A stretch of 64,000 bases of DNA. Source: CAZOEL01 sp964578835 (GTDB taxonomy: Bacteria; Desulfobacterota; Syntrophobacteria; Syntrophobacterales; Syntrophobacteraceae). Of the stretch, positions 54,992 to 63,743 are shown in pieces. Each line of letters starts with the position of its first letter. Position 1 is the first letter of the stretch. The notes under the pieces were generated by a model that did no database searches, was not told where the DNA came from, and saw nothing but the letters and a program-made list of their open reading frames with translations. The position numbers and the translations under genes were made by a program. Where the stretch lies: assembly GCA_964578835.1 (NCBI GenBank), contig CAZOEL010000017.1, positions 28,286-92,285 on the forward strand, read 5' to 3'.

Positions 54992-55357
54992 TCACCCGGG
55001 CAATCTCGTCTCCAAAGCCATGGCTATCTTTTTCTTCAGTTCCGTCAAATCGAAGCTCTTGACGACATAAAAGTCCGCTGCAATGGATTTCATATCTTCT
55101 TTGAAGGTGTCATAGGCCGTTGAAAGAATGACCGGCAGGTCATAAAACTGGTTGCGTATGTCCTGGAGTAAATCCAATCCGTTGTAGTCGACCATCTTTA
55201 TATCGAGAACCACAAGGTCCGGCTTTTCATCGTCAATCTTTTCCAATAGCTTATAGCCGTTTTCAGCCGTAATGACTTCATAGCCCGCCTCCTTGAGCTC
55301 CTCGGAGTACAGGAGTCGGATATGTTCTTCATCGTCAACTACCAAAATCTTGGGCAT
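54992..55357 (-). CDS. single-domain CheY-like response regulator
   Basis: 121 residues, receiver only. Asp8-Asp9, phospho-acceptor Asp52 (LVVLDIKMVDYNGL), the switch Ser/Thr (ILSTAYD) and a conserved lysine (YVVKSF) are all present. AGGAGG lies before the ATG. It is the last gene of a small operon behind a glycosyltransferase; no kinase adjacent. The C-terminal helix is complete, so it is not a truncated larger regulator. Confidence 0.92.
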   Translation of the reverse strand: MPKILVVDDEEHIRLLYSEELKEAGYEVITAENGYKLLEKIDDEKPDLVVLDIKMVDYNGLDLLQDIRNQFYDLPVILSTAYDTFKEDMKSIAADFYVVKSFDLTELKKKIAMALETRLPG

Positions 55358-55382
55358 AAGTATTCCTCCTTGGCGTTTCTAA

Positions 55383-56597
55383 TCATTCCCAGGCCTTGAC
55401 GAGATACGGTTTATTCTCTTCAAAAATCATGCACTCATTCTCAATGTATTCTTCCGCCTGCTGAAGGGACATCCGCTCCGTTTTCTTAACAAATGTCAAA
55501 ACCTTGCCAAGATAAAGCGGCAGAAGAGAATCCAGGATGTTGACGCGCTCGATCTCCTTGGCTTTGTAATAGGCCGTAGCGGCGTCAAAGAGGATTCTGG
55601 CCCACGTCTGGCTGGGCAAGGAAAAGTGCTGTAGTCCAAGGCCGCGAATTTCCTGCAGCTTATGAAAGACCGTCTGGTCGAATACTCGATCCCAGACGCC
55701 GGAAAAACTGTCAAATCCTTGTAGAAACCTTTCGTGCAGTTTGGCTGCGTTAACCTCCACGGGCAGCGGAGTCTCGACTTCGTGAACATCCATTCCGAAC
55801 AAAGCTGTGGGCTTACTCCATTTCACCTGTCGCCAGAAGTCGGAGTAGGCGATGAGCAGATCGAAAATGGTCCCCACAACCTGCCGAAACAGAGAAGCCA
55901 AGTGCGCATACGGATCTTTGATTCTGTGAATTTTGGGAGAGCCGATGAACGTCTGACAAATGGGCGAACGGGCATTGAGCGCTATGGTGGTCATCCAGAC
56001 GTCGATCCCAAAGTTCTGCACCGATTCATTCCATATCGGCGAGTCAAGGAAAAGGTCGACCAATTGCCCTTTAAAAGCGAAGTCGCCGGCATTGGGCTGC
56101 CTGACCCGTCTCCCATAAAGACAGCGCGTTAGAGGATACACAATGGAATTTGTCAGAGTCGCCTCATATTTATGACGCACATACAGCGGGCAGACATAGC
56201 CCGCGCCCTTGAGGATGGGCTCCGCAAACTTGCGAACCCAGTGCGGGGCCACATTCTTCGTGTCCGCCTCCATCACCACGACCACCTTTGGCTGCAGTTC
56301 ACGCACCTTTTCGAAAAGGTTTCGCAGGTTATTTCCTTTTCCCATGCTCCCGGGATCCGTGGAAAGATAGATTTTGGGAATCGTCCCCGAAGCGGAGAAA
56401 AAAGCTTGCTTGGTGCCGTCCGCCGAAGCATTGTCGCAGTTGATGACGACGCTGGAATAGTCGCCGAAAAACTCCGATAACCCTCTGGAAACTTGTTCGA
56501 CCGTATGAGCTATGGAGTCCGCCTCATTGAAAGAGGGAATCGCCACAACCACATCGGCTTTGCTTATCGTGTCAGGATTTTCTTCGTAATATGCCAT
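55383..56597 (-). CDS. GT-A-type glycosyltransferase (GT2/GT81-like)
   Basis: 404 residues. N-terminal nucleotide-sugar fold: VVVAIPSFNEADSIAHT, VINCDNASADGT, GKGNNLRNLF, and an acidic metal motif VVVMEADTKNVAPHW where a DxD is expected. The downstream segment LYGRRVRQPNAGDFAF and GIDVWMTTIALN resembles glucosyl-3-phosphoglycerate/mannosylglycerate-type transferases, so a compatible-solute or polar glycoside product is possible, but donor and acceptor are not established. The C-terminal 130 residues are helical. It starts four bases after a 54-codon ORF. Confidence 0.85.
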   Translation of the reverse strand: MAYYEENPDTISKADVVVAIPSFNEADSIAHTVEQVSRGLSEFFGDYSSVVINCDNASADGTKQAFFSASGTIPKIYLSTDPGSMGKGNNLRNLFEKVRELQPKVVVVMEADTKNVAPHWVRKFAEPILKGAGYVCPLYVRHKYEATLTNSIVYPLTRCLYGRRVRQPNAGDFAFKGQLVDLFLDSPIWNESVQNFGIDVWMTTIALNARSPICQTFIGSPKIHRIKDPYAHLASLFRQVVGTIFDLLIAYSDFWRQVKWSKPTALFGMDVHEVETPLPVEVNAAKLHERFLQGFDSFSGVWDRVFDQTVFHKLQEIRGLGLQHFSLPSQTWARILFDAATAYYKAKEIERVNILDSLLPLYLGKVLTFVKKTERMSLQQAEEYIENECMIFEENKPYLVKAWE

Positions 56598-56600
56598 GGC

Positions 56601-56765
56601 CTACGTCTCCCGCTCCATAAACTTTTCGGACATCTTTTTGCTCGATAAATTGAAAAACTCGGCAATTCCTTCAAAGCATTCGGCATACATCTGATACAGA
56701 TTTGGCGACGACTTCCTCCACCACGCCCTGAAAGCCCATTCACCTTCGAGATGATCAAAGCTCAT
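56601..56765 (-). CDS. small 54-residue protein upstream of the glycosyltransferase
   Basis: A short frame with ATG 56765 (GGAAG about ten bases before) and stop three bases before the glycosyltransferase start. The product is rich in aromatic and charged residues (EGEWAFRAWWRKSS, YQMYAECFEGIAEFFN), suggesting a small helical globular protein. No family recognised. Tight packing suggests translational coupling. Confidence 0.5.
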   Translation of the reverse strand: MSFDHLEGEWAFRAWWRKSSPNLYQMYAECFEGIAEFFNLSSKKMSEKFMERET

Positions 56766-56806
56766 CTGCTAAGGACTTCCGGCGTCAGGCCACACGGCAA
56801 AGCCAA

Positions 56807-56980
56807 TCATTCGCCTCTGCTTCCTCTATGAATCGCTTCAAGCAGATAGGCGAAAAAGACCAGCAATCCAGCAGTCATTAAGGAAAAACCTTTTGTCGCC
56901 GCGGGAAAGAAAAGACGAGTCAGAAAAAAAGCGAACACCAAGCCGAGGACGATCCGGATGACTAAAACCTTCAGTCGCAT
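56807..56980 (-). CDS. small two-helix membrane protein
   Basis: 57 residues: two hydrophobic helices (VIRIVLGLVFAFFL and LMTAGLLVFFAYLLEAI) separated by a short loop and a basic tail. ATG 56980 has AAGGAA upstream. A frame of 72 codons overlaps it in another register and looks like its shadow. First gene of the glycosyltransferase-response regulator operon. Confidence 0.5.
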   Translation of the reverse strand: MRLKVLVIRIVLGLVFAFFLTRLFFPAATKGFSLMTAGLLVFFAYLLEAIHRGSRGE

Positions 56981-57221
56981 CTACGGGAATGTTCCTTGAT
57001 TTCCGGCTGATTTGGTTGAGGTATTCACCCAGGCTTTGTCTATTATTTGGGCTCATTTACATCCGAATTCCAATGGACGTGAATAAGCGTGCGAACCTGC
57101 ATTGCCCCTATTCTTCCAGGTTATCGCCCTCCCATCCCGGCGCTGTAAAGAACGGAGCAGCGCTTCAACATGCCTTAAGCGAGTCTTCGGCCGATTGTAA
57201 ATTCATGCACTCTCAATAAGC

Positions 57222-57250
57222 ATCCTAACGATACCTATAAATCTTGTCAA
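57222..57250 (-). promoter_or_regulatory. putative promoter of the glycosyltransferase operon
   Basis: On the minus strand TTGACA (57250-57245) and TAGGAT (57227-57222) with a 17-bp spacer, about 240 bp before the first small ORF. Confidence 0.4.
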
Positions 57251-57699
57251 GCTCATCGCTACTCCAACAATTGTCTTCCATACAACGCTCCATTCCTTGC
57301 TATCGCCAATAGACATATCCTATACCAAGCCTGGATGACCTGAATATATAGGCAAAAAGAGTGGACGCTTCACCTTGGCCTATGTACGCCTTTGCGCTCT
57401 CCGGAATCTCGAGCGCCATCGCCGGAGAACATATTCTGATATAGTATTTATACTTGCCTCTCAAGGCTGTCGACGATAATAATCCCGGACTCAGAAAAAG
57501 AATGCGCAAGACTTTTCTCAACGCCGTCAGAAGGCGATTCTTGCTGCCGGCGCTAACGAAAAACTTGGGCTATTGAAGAATTGCTTGCTAAGGTCTTCAG
57601 AAATATCTACATAATGGTTGAGCCAATGACGCTTCAGGTTGGATCCGGCTTCCAATTGTAACCGCCAATATCGCTACTCAAACATTCAAGGAGGAAATA
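57251..57699. other. divergent non-coding region before the second UspA gene
   Basis: About 450 bp. One minus-strand frame of 73 codons (57300-57521) begins with TTG, lacks a ribosome site and has no motif; it could be a gene remnant. No RNA gene found. Confidence 0.4.
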
Positions 57700-58164
57700 A
57701 TGCAACCGGACATGGTCAAAAACATCGCTTTCTGCACGGATTTCTCCGACAATGCCGACCGAGCCTTTTTGATCGCCAAGGACCTCGCCTGGCGTTACGG
57801 AGCCGTATTGCACATCGTCCATGTAATGGTGAATTTCTCCGTCTCGCCACCGATACACGCCACCTATATGCCTATCGAGTACGATCCGAGCTTTGTGGAG
57901 CAGGTGACCGAGGCCGCCCGAGAAACCATCCAAACTCGTTATGTGAGTCAGCTGAAAGAAAAACAGCCCTTTGAGATCCATCTGCTTTCGGGCTACTCGG
58001 CGTCGGAGATCATTAGAGCCGCCAAGGAGAGTACAATCGATTTGATCGTTATGGGATCTCATGGACTTACGGGCATAGCTCATGTGCTGTTCGGAAGCAC
58101 GGCGGACAGAGTCGTGCGCAAGGCGCCCTGCTCGGTCCTGACGGTCAGAGCCCCTGAAGCGTAG
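57700..58164 (+). CDS. universal stress protein (UspA family), ATP-binding type
   Basis: 154 residues. The N-terminus NIAFCTDFSDNADRAF and the C-terminal loop MGSHGLTGIAHVLFGSTADR keep Gly-x2-Gly-x9-Gly-Ser, the ATP-binding signature. AAGGAGG precedes the ATG. It is 49 bp upstream of a sugar-nucleotide epimerase gene on the same strand. Confidence 0.94.
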   Translation: MQPDMVKNIAFCTDFSDNADRAFLIAKDLAWRYGAVLHIVHVMVNFSVSPPIHATYMPIEYDPSFVEQVTEAARETIQTRYVSQLKEKQPFEIHLLSGYSASEIIRAAKESTIDLIVMGSHGLTGIAHVLFGSTADRVVRKAPCSVLTVRAPEA

Positions 58165-58213
58165 CAACGGGGCTTATTCAGCTTTCAACCAATTAGAGGA
58201 TGCAAAACTTAGA

Positions 58214-59233
58214 ATGGATAAAAGAAGAGTAATTCTCGTAACGGGTTGCGCGGGATTCATCGGCTTTCACCTGTCATCGCGGCTGCTCGCTGCCGGAGAT
58301 TCGGTAGTCGGCATCGACAACATGAATGACTACTATGACGTCAACCTCAAGAAGAACCGTTTGAAGCAACTCGAAGATCATCCCGGCTTTCAGTTCCAGC
58401 AACTCAGTCTCGAAGACCGGTCGGGCATCGAGGATCTTTTTCAGAAGCATTCTTTCGATGTGGCGGTTAACCTGGCGGCCCAGGCGGGAGTCAGATATTC
58501 TCTAACCAATCCACACTCCTATGTGAACAGCAATGTTTCAGGTTTTCTCCACATACTGGAGGGATGCCGGCACACCAAAGTGAAGCACCTCGTCTTCGCT
58601 TCTTCCAGCTCCGTTTATGGCGCCAACACCGCCATGCCCTTCTCGGTTCATCAGAACGTTGACCACCCCGTGTCCCTCTACGCCGCCACGAAGAAGGCAA
58701 ACGAGCTGATGGCTCATACTTACTCTCACCTCTACGGGCTTGCCTGCACCGGATTGCGGTTCTTCACCGTTTACGGCCCATGGGGACGACCCGATATGGC
58801 GCTTTTCCTTTTTACTCGCGCCATCCTGGAAGGAAAGCCCATCGACGTGTTCAATCATGGAAAAATGAGGAGGGACTTCACCTACATAGATGATATTGTC
58901 GAAGGGGTCGTGCGGGTAATGTCCAAAGCTCCCGAACCGAATCCATCTTGGAGCGGCGATGCTCCGGACCCGGGCTCCAGCTACGCGCCCTACCGCATAT
59001 ACAATATCGGAAACAATCAACCGGTAGAGCTGCTAAGATTCATCGAGGCGATCGAAGAGTGTCTCGGCAGGAAGGCGGAAAAGAACTTCCTTCCGCTCCA
59101 GCCCGGCGATGTCCCTGCAACCTATGCGGATGTGGACGATCTGACGCAAGACTTCGGCTTCCGCCCGCAGACCTCTATCGAAGACGGCATTGCGCGCTTT
59201 GTCAAATGGTACAGGGATTATTACAAGGCGTGA
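58214..59233 (+). CDS. UDP-glucuronate 4-epimerase
   Basis: Extended short-chain dehydrogenase that interconverts UDP-glucuronate and UDP-galacturonate for surface polysaccharide. The 339 residues have the NAD motif TGCAGFIGFHL, NMNDYYDVNLK, the catalytic triad region SSSSVYG and YAATKKAN, and FFTVYGPWGRPDMA, all characteristic of the UDP-glucuronate 4-epimerase branch. A hairpin terminator follows. Confidence 0.94.
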   Translation: MDKRRVILVTGCAGFIGFHLSSRLLAAGDSVVGIDNMNDYYDVNLKKNRLKQLEDHPGFQFQQLSLEDRSGIEDLFQKHSFDVAVNLAAQAGVRYSLTNPHSYVNSNVSGFLHILEGCRHTKVKHLVFASSSSVYGANTAMPFSVHQNVDHPVSLYAATKKANELMAHTYSHLYGLACTGLRFFTVYGPWGRPDMALFLFTRAILEGKPIDVFNHGKMRRDFTYIDDIVEGVVRVMSKAPEPNPSWSGDAPDPGSSYAPYRIYNIGNNQPVELLRFIEAIEECLGRKAEKNFLPLQPGDVPATYADVDDLTQDFGFRPQTSIEDGIARFVKWYRDYYKA

Positions 59234-59274
59234 GGCGCTATGACGCAGCCCGTTCAAAGCCATTGAATGATCCG

Positions 59275-59316
59275 AATCAAAAAGAATGCCGCCTCGCATT
59301 AATGAGAGGCGGCATT
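59275..59316 (-). terminator. intrinsic terminator for the DUF333/protease unit
   Basis: AATGCCGCCTC and GAGGCGGCATT form a perfect 11-bp stem with a 10-base loop. On the minus strand it is followed by a CTTTTTG tract, so it ends transcripts from the minus-strand genes; the stem could also act for the convergent epimerase gene. Confidence 0.75.
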
Positions 59317-59362
59317 ATCATACCTTAACAAATGGGAAAGAGCGCCGGTTGCAGCGCACCGA

Positions 59363-59632
59363 TCACTTAAGGGAGCATTCTCCCCTGAAATACTTCCAAA
59401 CCCTGCATCTTTTCCCATTCTTCTTGTTCACGCATAGGTGATCGACCGTCACGCCCTCCGATACTACCGGCTTTAGCAAGTAGCCGTTCTCTAAACATTT
59501 TCTTGCCGCTGGATTGCCTCGAGCAGGCGAGCCATGCTCCCGGGGCGCGCCGCTTTCCTGCGCGCCACATGCCGCAGAAAGAAGAAAAACAGCGCAACCG
59601 GCCGCCATCATTCGCCTGATGGATCTCTTCAT
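59363..59632 (-). CDS. DUF333-family lipoprotein
   Basis: 89 residues. Lipoprotein signal with LSAACG, then the DUF333 pattern: conserved cysteines in AARKCLENGYLLK and DHLCVNKKNGKRCRVWKYFRGEC. AAGGTGA lies just before the ATG at 59632, inside the end of the protease gene; an upstream GTG (59641) would overlap it. Family members are small periplasmic lipoproteins or putative hemolysin-like proteins of unknown role. Cotranscribed with the protease. Confidence 0.86.
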   Translation of the reverse strand: MKRSIRRMMAAGCAVFLLSAACGAQESGAPREHGSPARGNPAARKCLENGYLLKPVVSEGVTVDHLCVNKKNGKRCRVWKYFRGECSLK

Positions 59633-59633
59633 A

Positions 59634-62339
59634 TTATTCACCTTTTGGCATCGGGATCATTTTGACGGGAAAGACAACCTTTTGTATGGACTCATTGGTT
59701 TTCGACAAGACACGGTTCTCCTCCCGCTTCACCCGAGGTTTGGGAGCGGATTGCGAGCCATCCTCAAGGAGCTCCAGCTTGCGGCCGCCTTCAGGAGTTG
59801 CGCTGATCTTCACCTTTTTGACGGATACGTCCTTGGAAGGCAAAACTTTTCCGTTATACGCCTTGCCTGCTGTAGCCGTTTCAGCGTCTGAACCGGAATC
59901 CGTTTTCTGTGGCGCTGCCGGCTGTTTCGCTTGTGCGGCGCCCCAATAAGAAATCGGAACGACGCCCCAAGAAAGCGAGGCGTTATTGAGCTCGTTGGCT
60001 TCATTCAGCCTGTTTTCGGGATCGACCGACATGGCCATGAAATAGACGCCGGGGGGTACGTAATCGTAAATCCAACCATAGTGAGCGTCGTACATCAATC
60101 CCCAGTATAAGTTGAAATCAGCAGGATCGGTATAATCTCTATAATATACCCATCCCGGCGGAGTGGTCTCGGCCGCTGACTCGGTAAAGAGAAAAATGTC
60201 GTTCAGGTCGCCGATGACTTCATTGGGGCTGAGGACCAGATTGATCGTCCAACCGGGAGCTGCATTGGCGCCTCCATTATTAGCGATATCATAGGTCAAG
60301 ACTCCATTTCCGTAGTAGTCCCACTCCGCATACCATGTTTCGACCTCCATGTCGGGCAGGTCATTTGCGATCTGAATCAAGTCTTGGGCAAGCGAGATGT
60401 TGTCATCTTCGTTGGATTCGTCCACTTCTTTCATGTCATCCACCCAGAGAGCCATGTAATATACCCCCGGCTTTATCTGATCCGGAAAGGCGAACGGTAT
60501 GGCATTGTTTTCATCACGGTACGCCGCATCGCCCGGAGCCAGATCAAAGGGTATCTCCTCATAGATCACATACGTATCGCTCACGGTAAAATTGGAGTCG
60601 GTAGAAAGCAGCAGGCTGACATCCGCGCCCGCCGGGGCGACCCCAACTCCCGTATTGCTGACCGTCCACTGCAGCAAGCCTTCGCCGCGCGGAGAAGGAT
60701 CATAGCTTGCCTCCCATGTTGTAATGGACAAATTCGGCAAATTCTCCGCGGGCGGCGGGTCAACGGGATCGGGATCCGGAGGCGTTTCATTCTCTTTATC
60801 TTCAAGCACATAGGCGTATTTCAAGATCGTCGTGCTTTGCCCATTGGCCGACACCGTAGTGGTTGCAGAGCTGTAGGGCAGCCAGAAATAGCCATTGTCG
60901 CCCCAATTCTGTCCCCAGGAATTGATGATTTTCAATGCGCCGCCGTAACGGTTGTCGTCATAGCCGACGATGGTGATCGCATGGCCTCCGGCGCCTCCTG
61001 TAAACGTGTTGTAAACGGAATTGGGACCCTGGAGATAGCTGAGCGAATCGAAGGCCATCACGCCGCCCACTACCGGCAGACGATTGGCCAAAGCAGATTT
61101 GATCTCAACAATACCGTTGAGCGTCTTCCACTGTTTGCCTTTGTACTTCGAGGCCTCCTGCTTTGCGGCGTTGGTCGGCTGGGTCAGGTAATCATTGGCG
61201 TTGTATGACATGGTCGCCAAAGTCGCGGCGCCTTGACTGACAATCAGATCCAAGGCGTCCGTAATGTAGGATCCATGGTCATTTCCACCATTGATCTGAT
61301 TGTAGATGTAAGCCGGGCTGAACTTGTGCGCAGCCGGTTCAAGCGACCATCCAAGCTCGACCCGTTCCTGATAGGTTTTCAGGGCATAACCAGTGGCCCA
61401 GCCTACGCAACTGCTCTGACTACCCTGATCTCCCGGTTTTGGAAATTCACTGCTCAGATCCACCGAAGTCGGCAATTCGGGAGGAGCCCCGGGAGCCCCA
61501 AGCAGATCGCCCTTATAGTAGCCGGTAGGATACCCTGCGTAGGTCTGAGGATCCACTTCATTATTTCCTGTGCTCACCGTCTGTGTCGAGTTCTGAACAT
61601 TGATGTTCACCATAGCGTTGTTGCTGAACTTTTGCCCGTCAGTGACTCGATAGGGCAAGGAGATAACGCCTGTGAAAGCAGGCAGAATAGTGACATAGAG
61701 CATCCCGGACTGCGAATTGACATAAGCGAAGCTATAACCTGTTCCGCTCTGCTCCGCTACGAGCTCATAGGCCAGCGTATCGCCATCTGCGTCCGTGCCG
61801 ATAAGCTTCTTTTCCACATACGGAGTTATCGGATCGGCTGCAATCGAAATGTCAGCAGCCTGAGGCGCTTGATTGCCGGTCCCCTGCTCCGTCACCTGGA
61901 CTGTCACCGAGCCAGTATTGTTGCTCTTATCAACATCGCCGCCTCCGCCCTTGACTTTAGCGTTATTTATGATTGAGCCCATGACGGTGGGCTTAACCAC
62001 CACGCTCCAGGAGACTTCCTCTCCGGAAGCCAGCAAACTCTCTCTGCATTTGATATTTCGGCCTTTCCCGGTGACTTTGCATCCGTCCGATGCGGAGACC
62101 AAGGTTGTTTTTTGCGAAAGCTTTCCGCTTGCAGTGACGTTCTTCGCGCTGCCAAGACCCAAATTCTCAACACCAAAGGTATACGTAAGGTTTCCGTCCA
62201 GCGCCACTGAAGCTGCATTTGTCGTAACGCTAAGGGATAGATCGGCTTTCGCCTTAGCGGCTTGCGCCGGCGCACTTAATAAAAGAGCCAATCCGATAAC
62301 GAGAAATCGAGTAAAAAAATGCTTGTGACCGGTGTGCAT
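59634..62339 (-). CDS. secreted papain-like (C1) protease with DUF11 and CARDB-like domains
   Basis: 901 residues from ATG 62339 (GGAGG seven bases before). Signal peptide (FLVIGLALLLSAPAQA), DUF11-like domain (about 30-145), a cadherin/Ig-like domain with TDADGDTLAYEL (about 165-250), then a C1 peptidase (about 300-520) with catalytic cysteine in GSQSSCVGWATGY (about 310), histidine in GGHAITIVGYDD (about 453) and asparagine in INSWGQNWGDNGYFW (about 473). Two CARDB-like beta domains follow (WEASYDPSPRG; EVETWYAEWDYYGNG). The C-terminal tail is basic and probably disordered. No autotransporter or anchor motif seen. Confidence 0.9.
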   Translation of the reverse strand: MHTGHKHFFTRFLVIGLALLLSAPAQAAKAKADLSLSVTTNAASVALDGNLTYTFGVENLGLGSAKNVTASGKLSQKTTLVSASDGCKVTGKGRNIKCRESLLASGEEVSWSVVVKPTVMGSIINNAKVKGGGGDVDKSNNTGSVTVQVTEQGTGNQAPQAADISIAADPITPYVEKKLIGTDADGDTLAYELVAEQSGTGYSFAYVNSQSGMLYVTILPAFTGVISLPYRVTDGQKFSNNAMVNINVQNSTQTVSTGNNEVDPQTYAGYPTGYYKGDLLGAPGAPPELPTSVDLSSEFPKPGDQGSQSSCVGWATGYALKTYQERVELGWSLEPAAHKFSPAYIYNQINGGNDHGSYITDALDLIVSQGAATLATMSYNANDYLTQPTNAAKQEASKYKGKQWKTLNGIVEIKSALANRLPVVGGVMAFDSLSYLQGPNSVYNTFTGGAGGHAITIVGYDDNRYGGALKIINSWGQNWGDNGYFWLPYSSATTTVSANGQSTTILKYAYVLEDKENETPPDPDPVDPPPAENLPNLSITTWEASYDPSPRGEGLLQWTVSNTGVGVAPAGADVSLLLSTDSNFTVSDTYVIYEEIPFDLAPGDAAYRDENNAIPFAFPDQIKPGVYYMALWVDDMKEVDESNEDDNISLAQDLIQIANDLPDMEVETWYAEWDYYGNGVLTYDIANNGGANAAPGWTINLVLSPNEVIGDLNDIFLFTESAAETTPPGWVYYRDYTDPADFNLYWGLMYDAHYGWIYDYVPPGVYFMAMSVDPENRLNEANELNNASLSWGVVPISYWGAAQAKQPAAPQKTDSGSDAETATAGKAYNGKVLPSKDVSVKKVKISATPEGGRKLELLEDGSQSAPKPRVKREENRVLSKTNESIQKVVFPVKMIPMPKGE

Positions 62340-62866
62340 GGCAATCCTCCCCCTTTGCCCAAATGGCTCCTCCACAGAGCCTCTCTTTATTAATCCTGGA
62401 ACGGGTTGCTTCACCAAACTGGATTGGATGCCGAGGAAATCATCTCAAGAACGGCATCCCTACATCACAGAAGCTTCGCCGCCCCGCCAGATAGGCGCAA
62501 GCCTCCCCATGCGCCATATTCCAATATGATCGGTTCAACTTTACAATACCTTACAATCGATACGCAATACCGTTTACGTTTATCGAAAAGGTTTATGTAG
62601 CCAGAGCTTTTGTACCTCATCCTGATCTCGATAGCCCGCTTGCCATCGGGATTGCTCAAGAATTAGCAAAGAGAGCGCATTGCATGAAATTAGGCGCATA
62701 CTCAAAATTTAGGCAAGTCTCTCCCAAGGCGCTTCTTTTCCACCCAAAGTCAGTTAAATCGAAATGATTGTCAGTAGAGAAGCCTGAGATTCTGCACTCA
62801 ACGTTGTGGATTAATTGCGCAACTCGAATAGCTGTAAGCGGCGAAAGGAAAAATTCGCAAAATGAG
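62340..62866. other. non-coding leader region
   Basis: About 530 bp, A+T rich around 62520-62600. Contains the upstream sequence of the protease gene on the minus strand. Short frames have no ribosome site. Nothing else found. Confidence 0.4.
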
Positions 62867-62895
62867 TTGACACCACGCACTTTTTTTTATATTAA
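62867..62895 (+). promoter_or_regulatory. promoter for tRNA-Ala
   Basis: TTGACA (62867-62872) and TATTAA (62890-62895), 17-bp spacer, start near 62902, six bases before the tRNA. Confidence 0.7.
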
Positions 62896-62907
62896 CACTC
62901 CGTGCAA

Positions 62908-62961
<54 letters not shown>

Positions 62962-62971
62962 NNNNNNNNNN
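62962..62971. other. 10-base assembly gap (N), probable chimeric join
   Basis: Ten N bases interrupt the tRNA-Ala. The sequence right of it is not the missing 3' end of the tRNA but the end of an unrelated G+C-rich gene, so the gap joins contigs rather than spanning a short unread piece. Confidence 0.95.
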
Positions 62972-63125
62972 CAAGAGCCCCGCGGACGACATTCCGGACC
63001 TGGGCGACGACGATGTCGAGATCGACGACGAGGACGACGACACCTTCCTGCCCGACGAGGAGGAAGAGGATGACGACGTTGCCGATATCATCGGCGTCGG
63101 CGGCGAGGACGACGACGAGATCTGA
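62972..63125 (+). CDS. C-terminus of a TIGR02300/FYDLN_acid-family protein
   Basis: 50 codons and a stop in the frame beginning at 62973; the 5' part is lost at the gap. The product is almost entirely acidic (DDIPDLGDDDVEIDDEDDD, DIIGVGGEDDDEI), matching the tail of the alphaproteobacterial FYDLN_acid family as I remember it. A tRNA-Ala follows, a neighbourhood I recall from alphaproteobacteria. Confidence 0.7.
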
Positions 63126-63286
63126 CGTATCGGGCCGGCGGGCCGGATTCCGACAAAGTCGGCATTCGTGTCGGTGAGGCCTTGATCTTGCGGGGCGGCG
63201 GGGTTAGAAGCCGCCTCGATCTTTGGCGGGGTTCCCATTCCGCCAAGCTCTCCGCCGGAGACGGCGCGGCCGCGAGGTCGGAGCGT

Positions 63287-63362
<76 letters not shown>

Positions 63363-63370
63363 TCCTTCCA

Positions 63371-63396
63371 GAAAGCCGCCGCAAGGCGGCTTTTTC
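63371..63396 (+). terminator. intrinsic terminator of tRNA-Ala
   Basis: AAAGCCGCC-GCAA-GGCGGCTTT stem-loop with a GNRA-like tetraloop and a T-run. Confidence 0.88.
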
Positions 63397-63743
63397 TTTG
63401 CCGGTCATTCCACCGCACACCGGCTTTGCCCCCCCCAACAGCGCGCTAAAACCCCGAGATTGCAGGGGCGCTCTGCATCGTCCCGACAACCAAACGGCCT
63501 CCTCCCGGTCCAGGCGAGGCCGGGTGCTGATGGTGATGTCGCCCAGTGGCCGGGCCACAGCGCGGACCGGCCCGCCATCAATGCCGGGTGGCGCTGCCCA
63601 AATGGTTAACCATAGCCGTATTACTACTCAGGTGCCGTGCTGCGCTCGAGCTCAAGCAATCGAACGGGCCAGGGGCAGGACGTGCACACCCATCGACGAT
63701 GCCCGCCGTTGGGAATACGCCCATGCTACCGGATCGACAGCAC
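63397..63743. other. G+C-rich non-coding region
   Basis: About 350 bp between the tRNA terminator and the chemoreceptor gene. Long overlapping frames are present on both strands, as expected at this base composition, but none has a recognisable motif. Confidence 0.4.

Noticed and set aside
56838..57056. 72-codon minus-strand frame over the 57-residue membrane ORF
   Set aside because: Only one register can be used; the 57-residue one gives clean transmembrane helices, this one does not.
57300..57521. 73-codon minus-strand frame
   Set aside because: TTG start, no ribosome site and no motif; at most a gene remnant, so not called as a gene.
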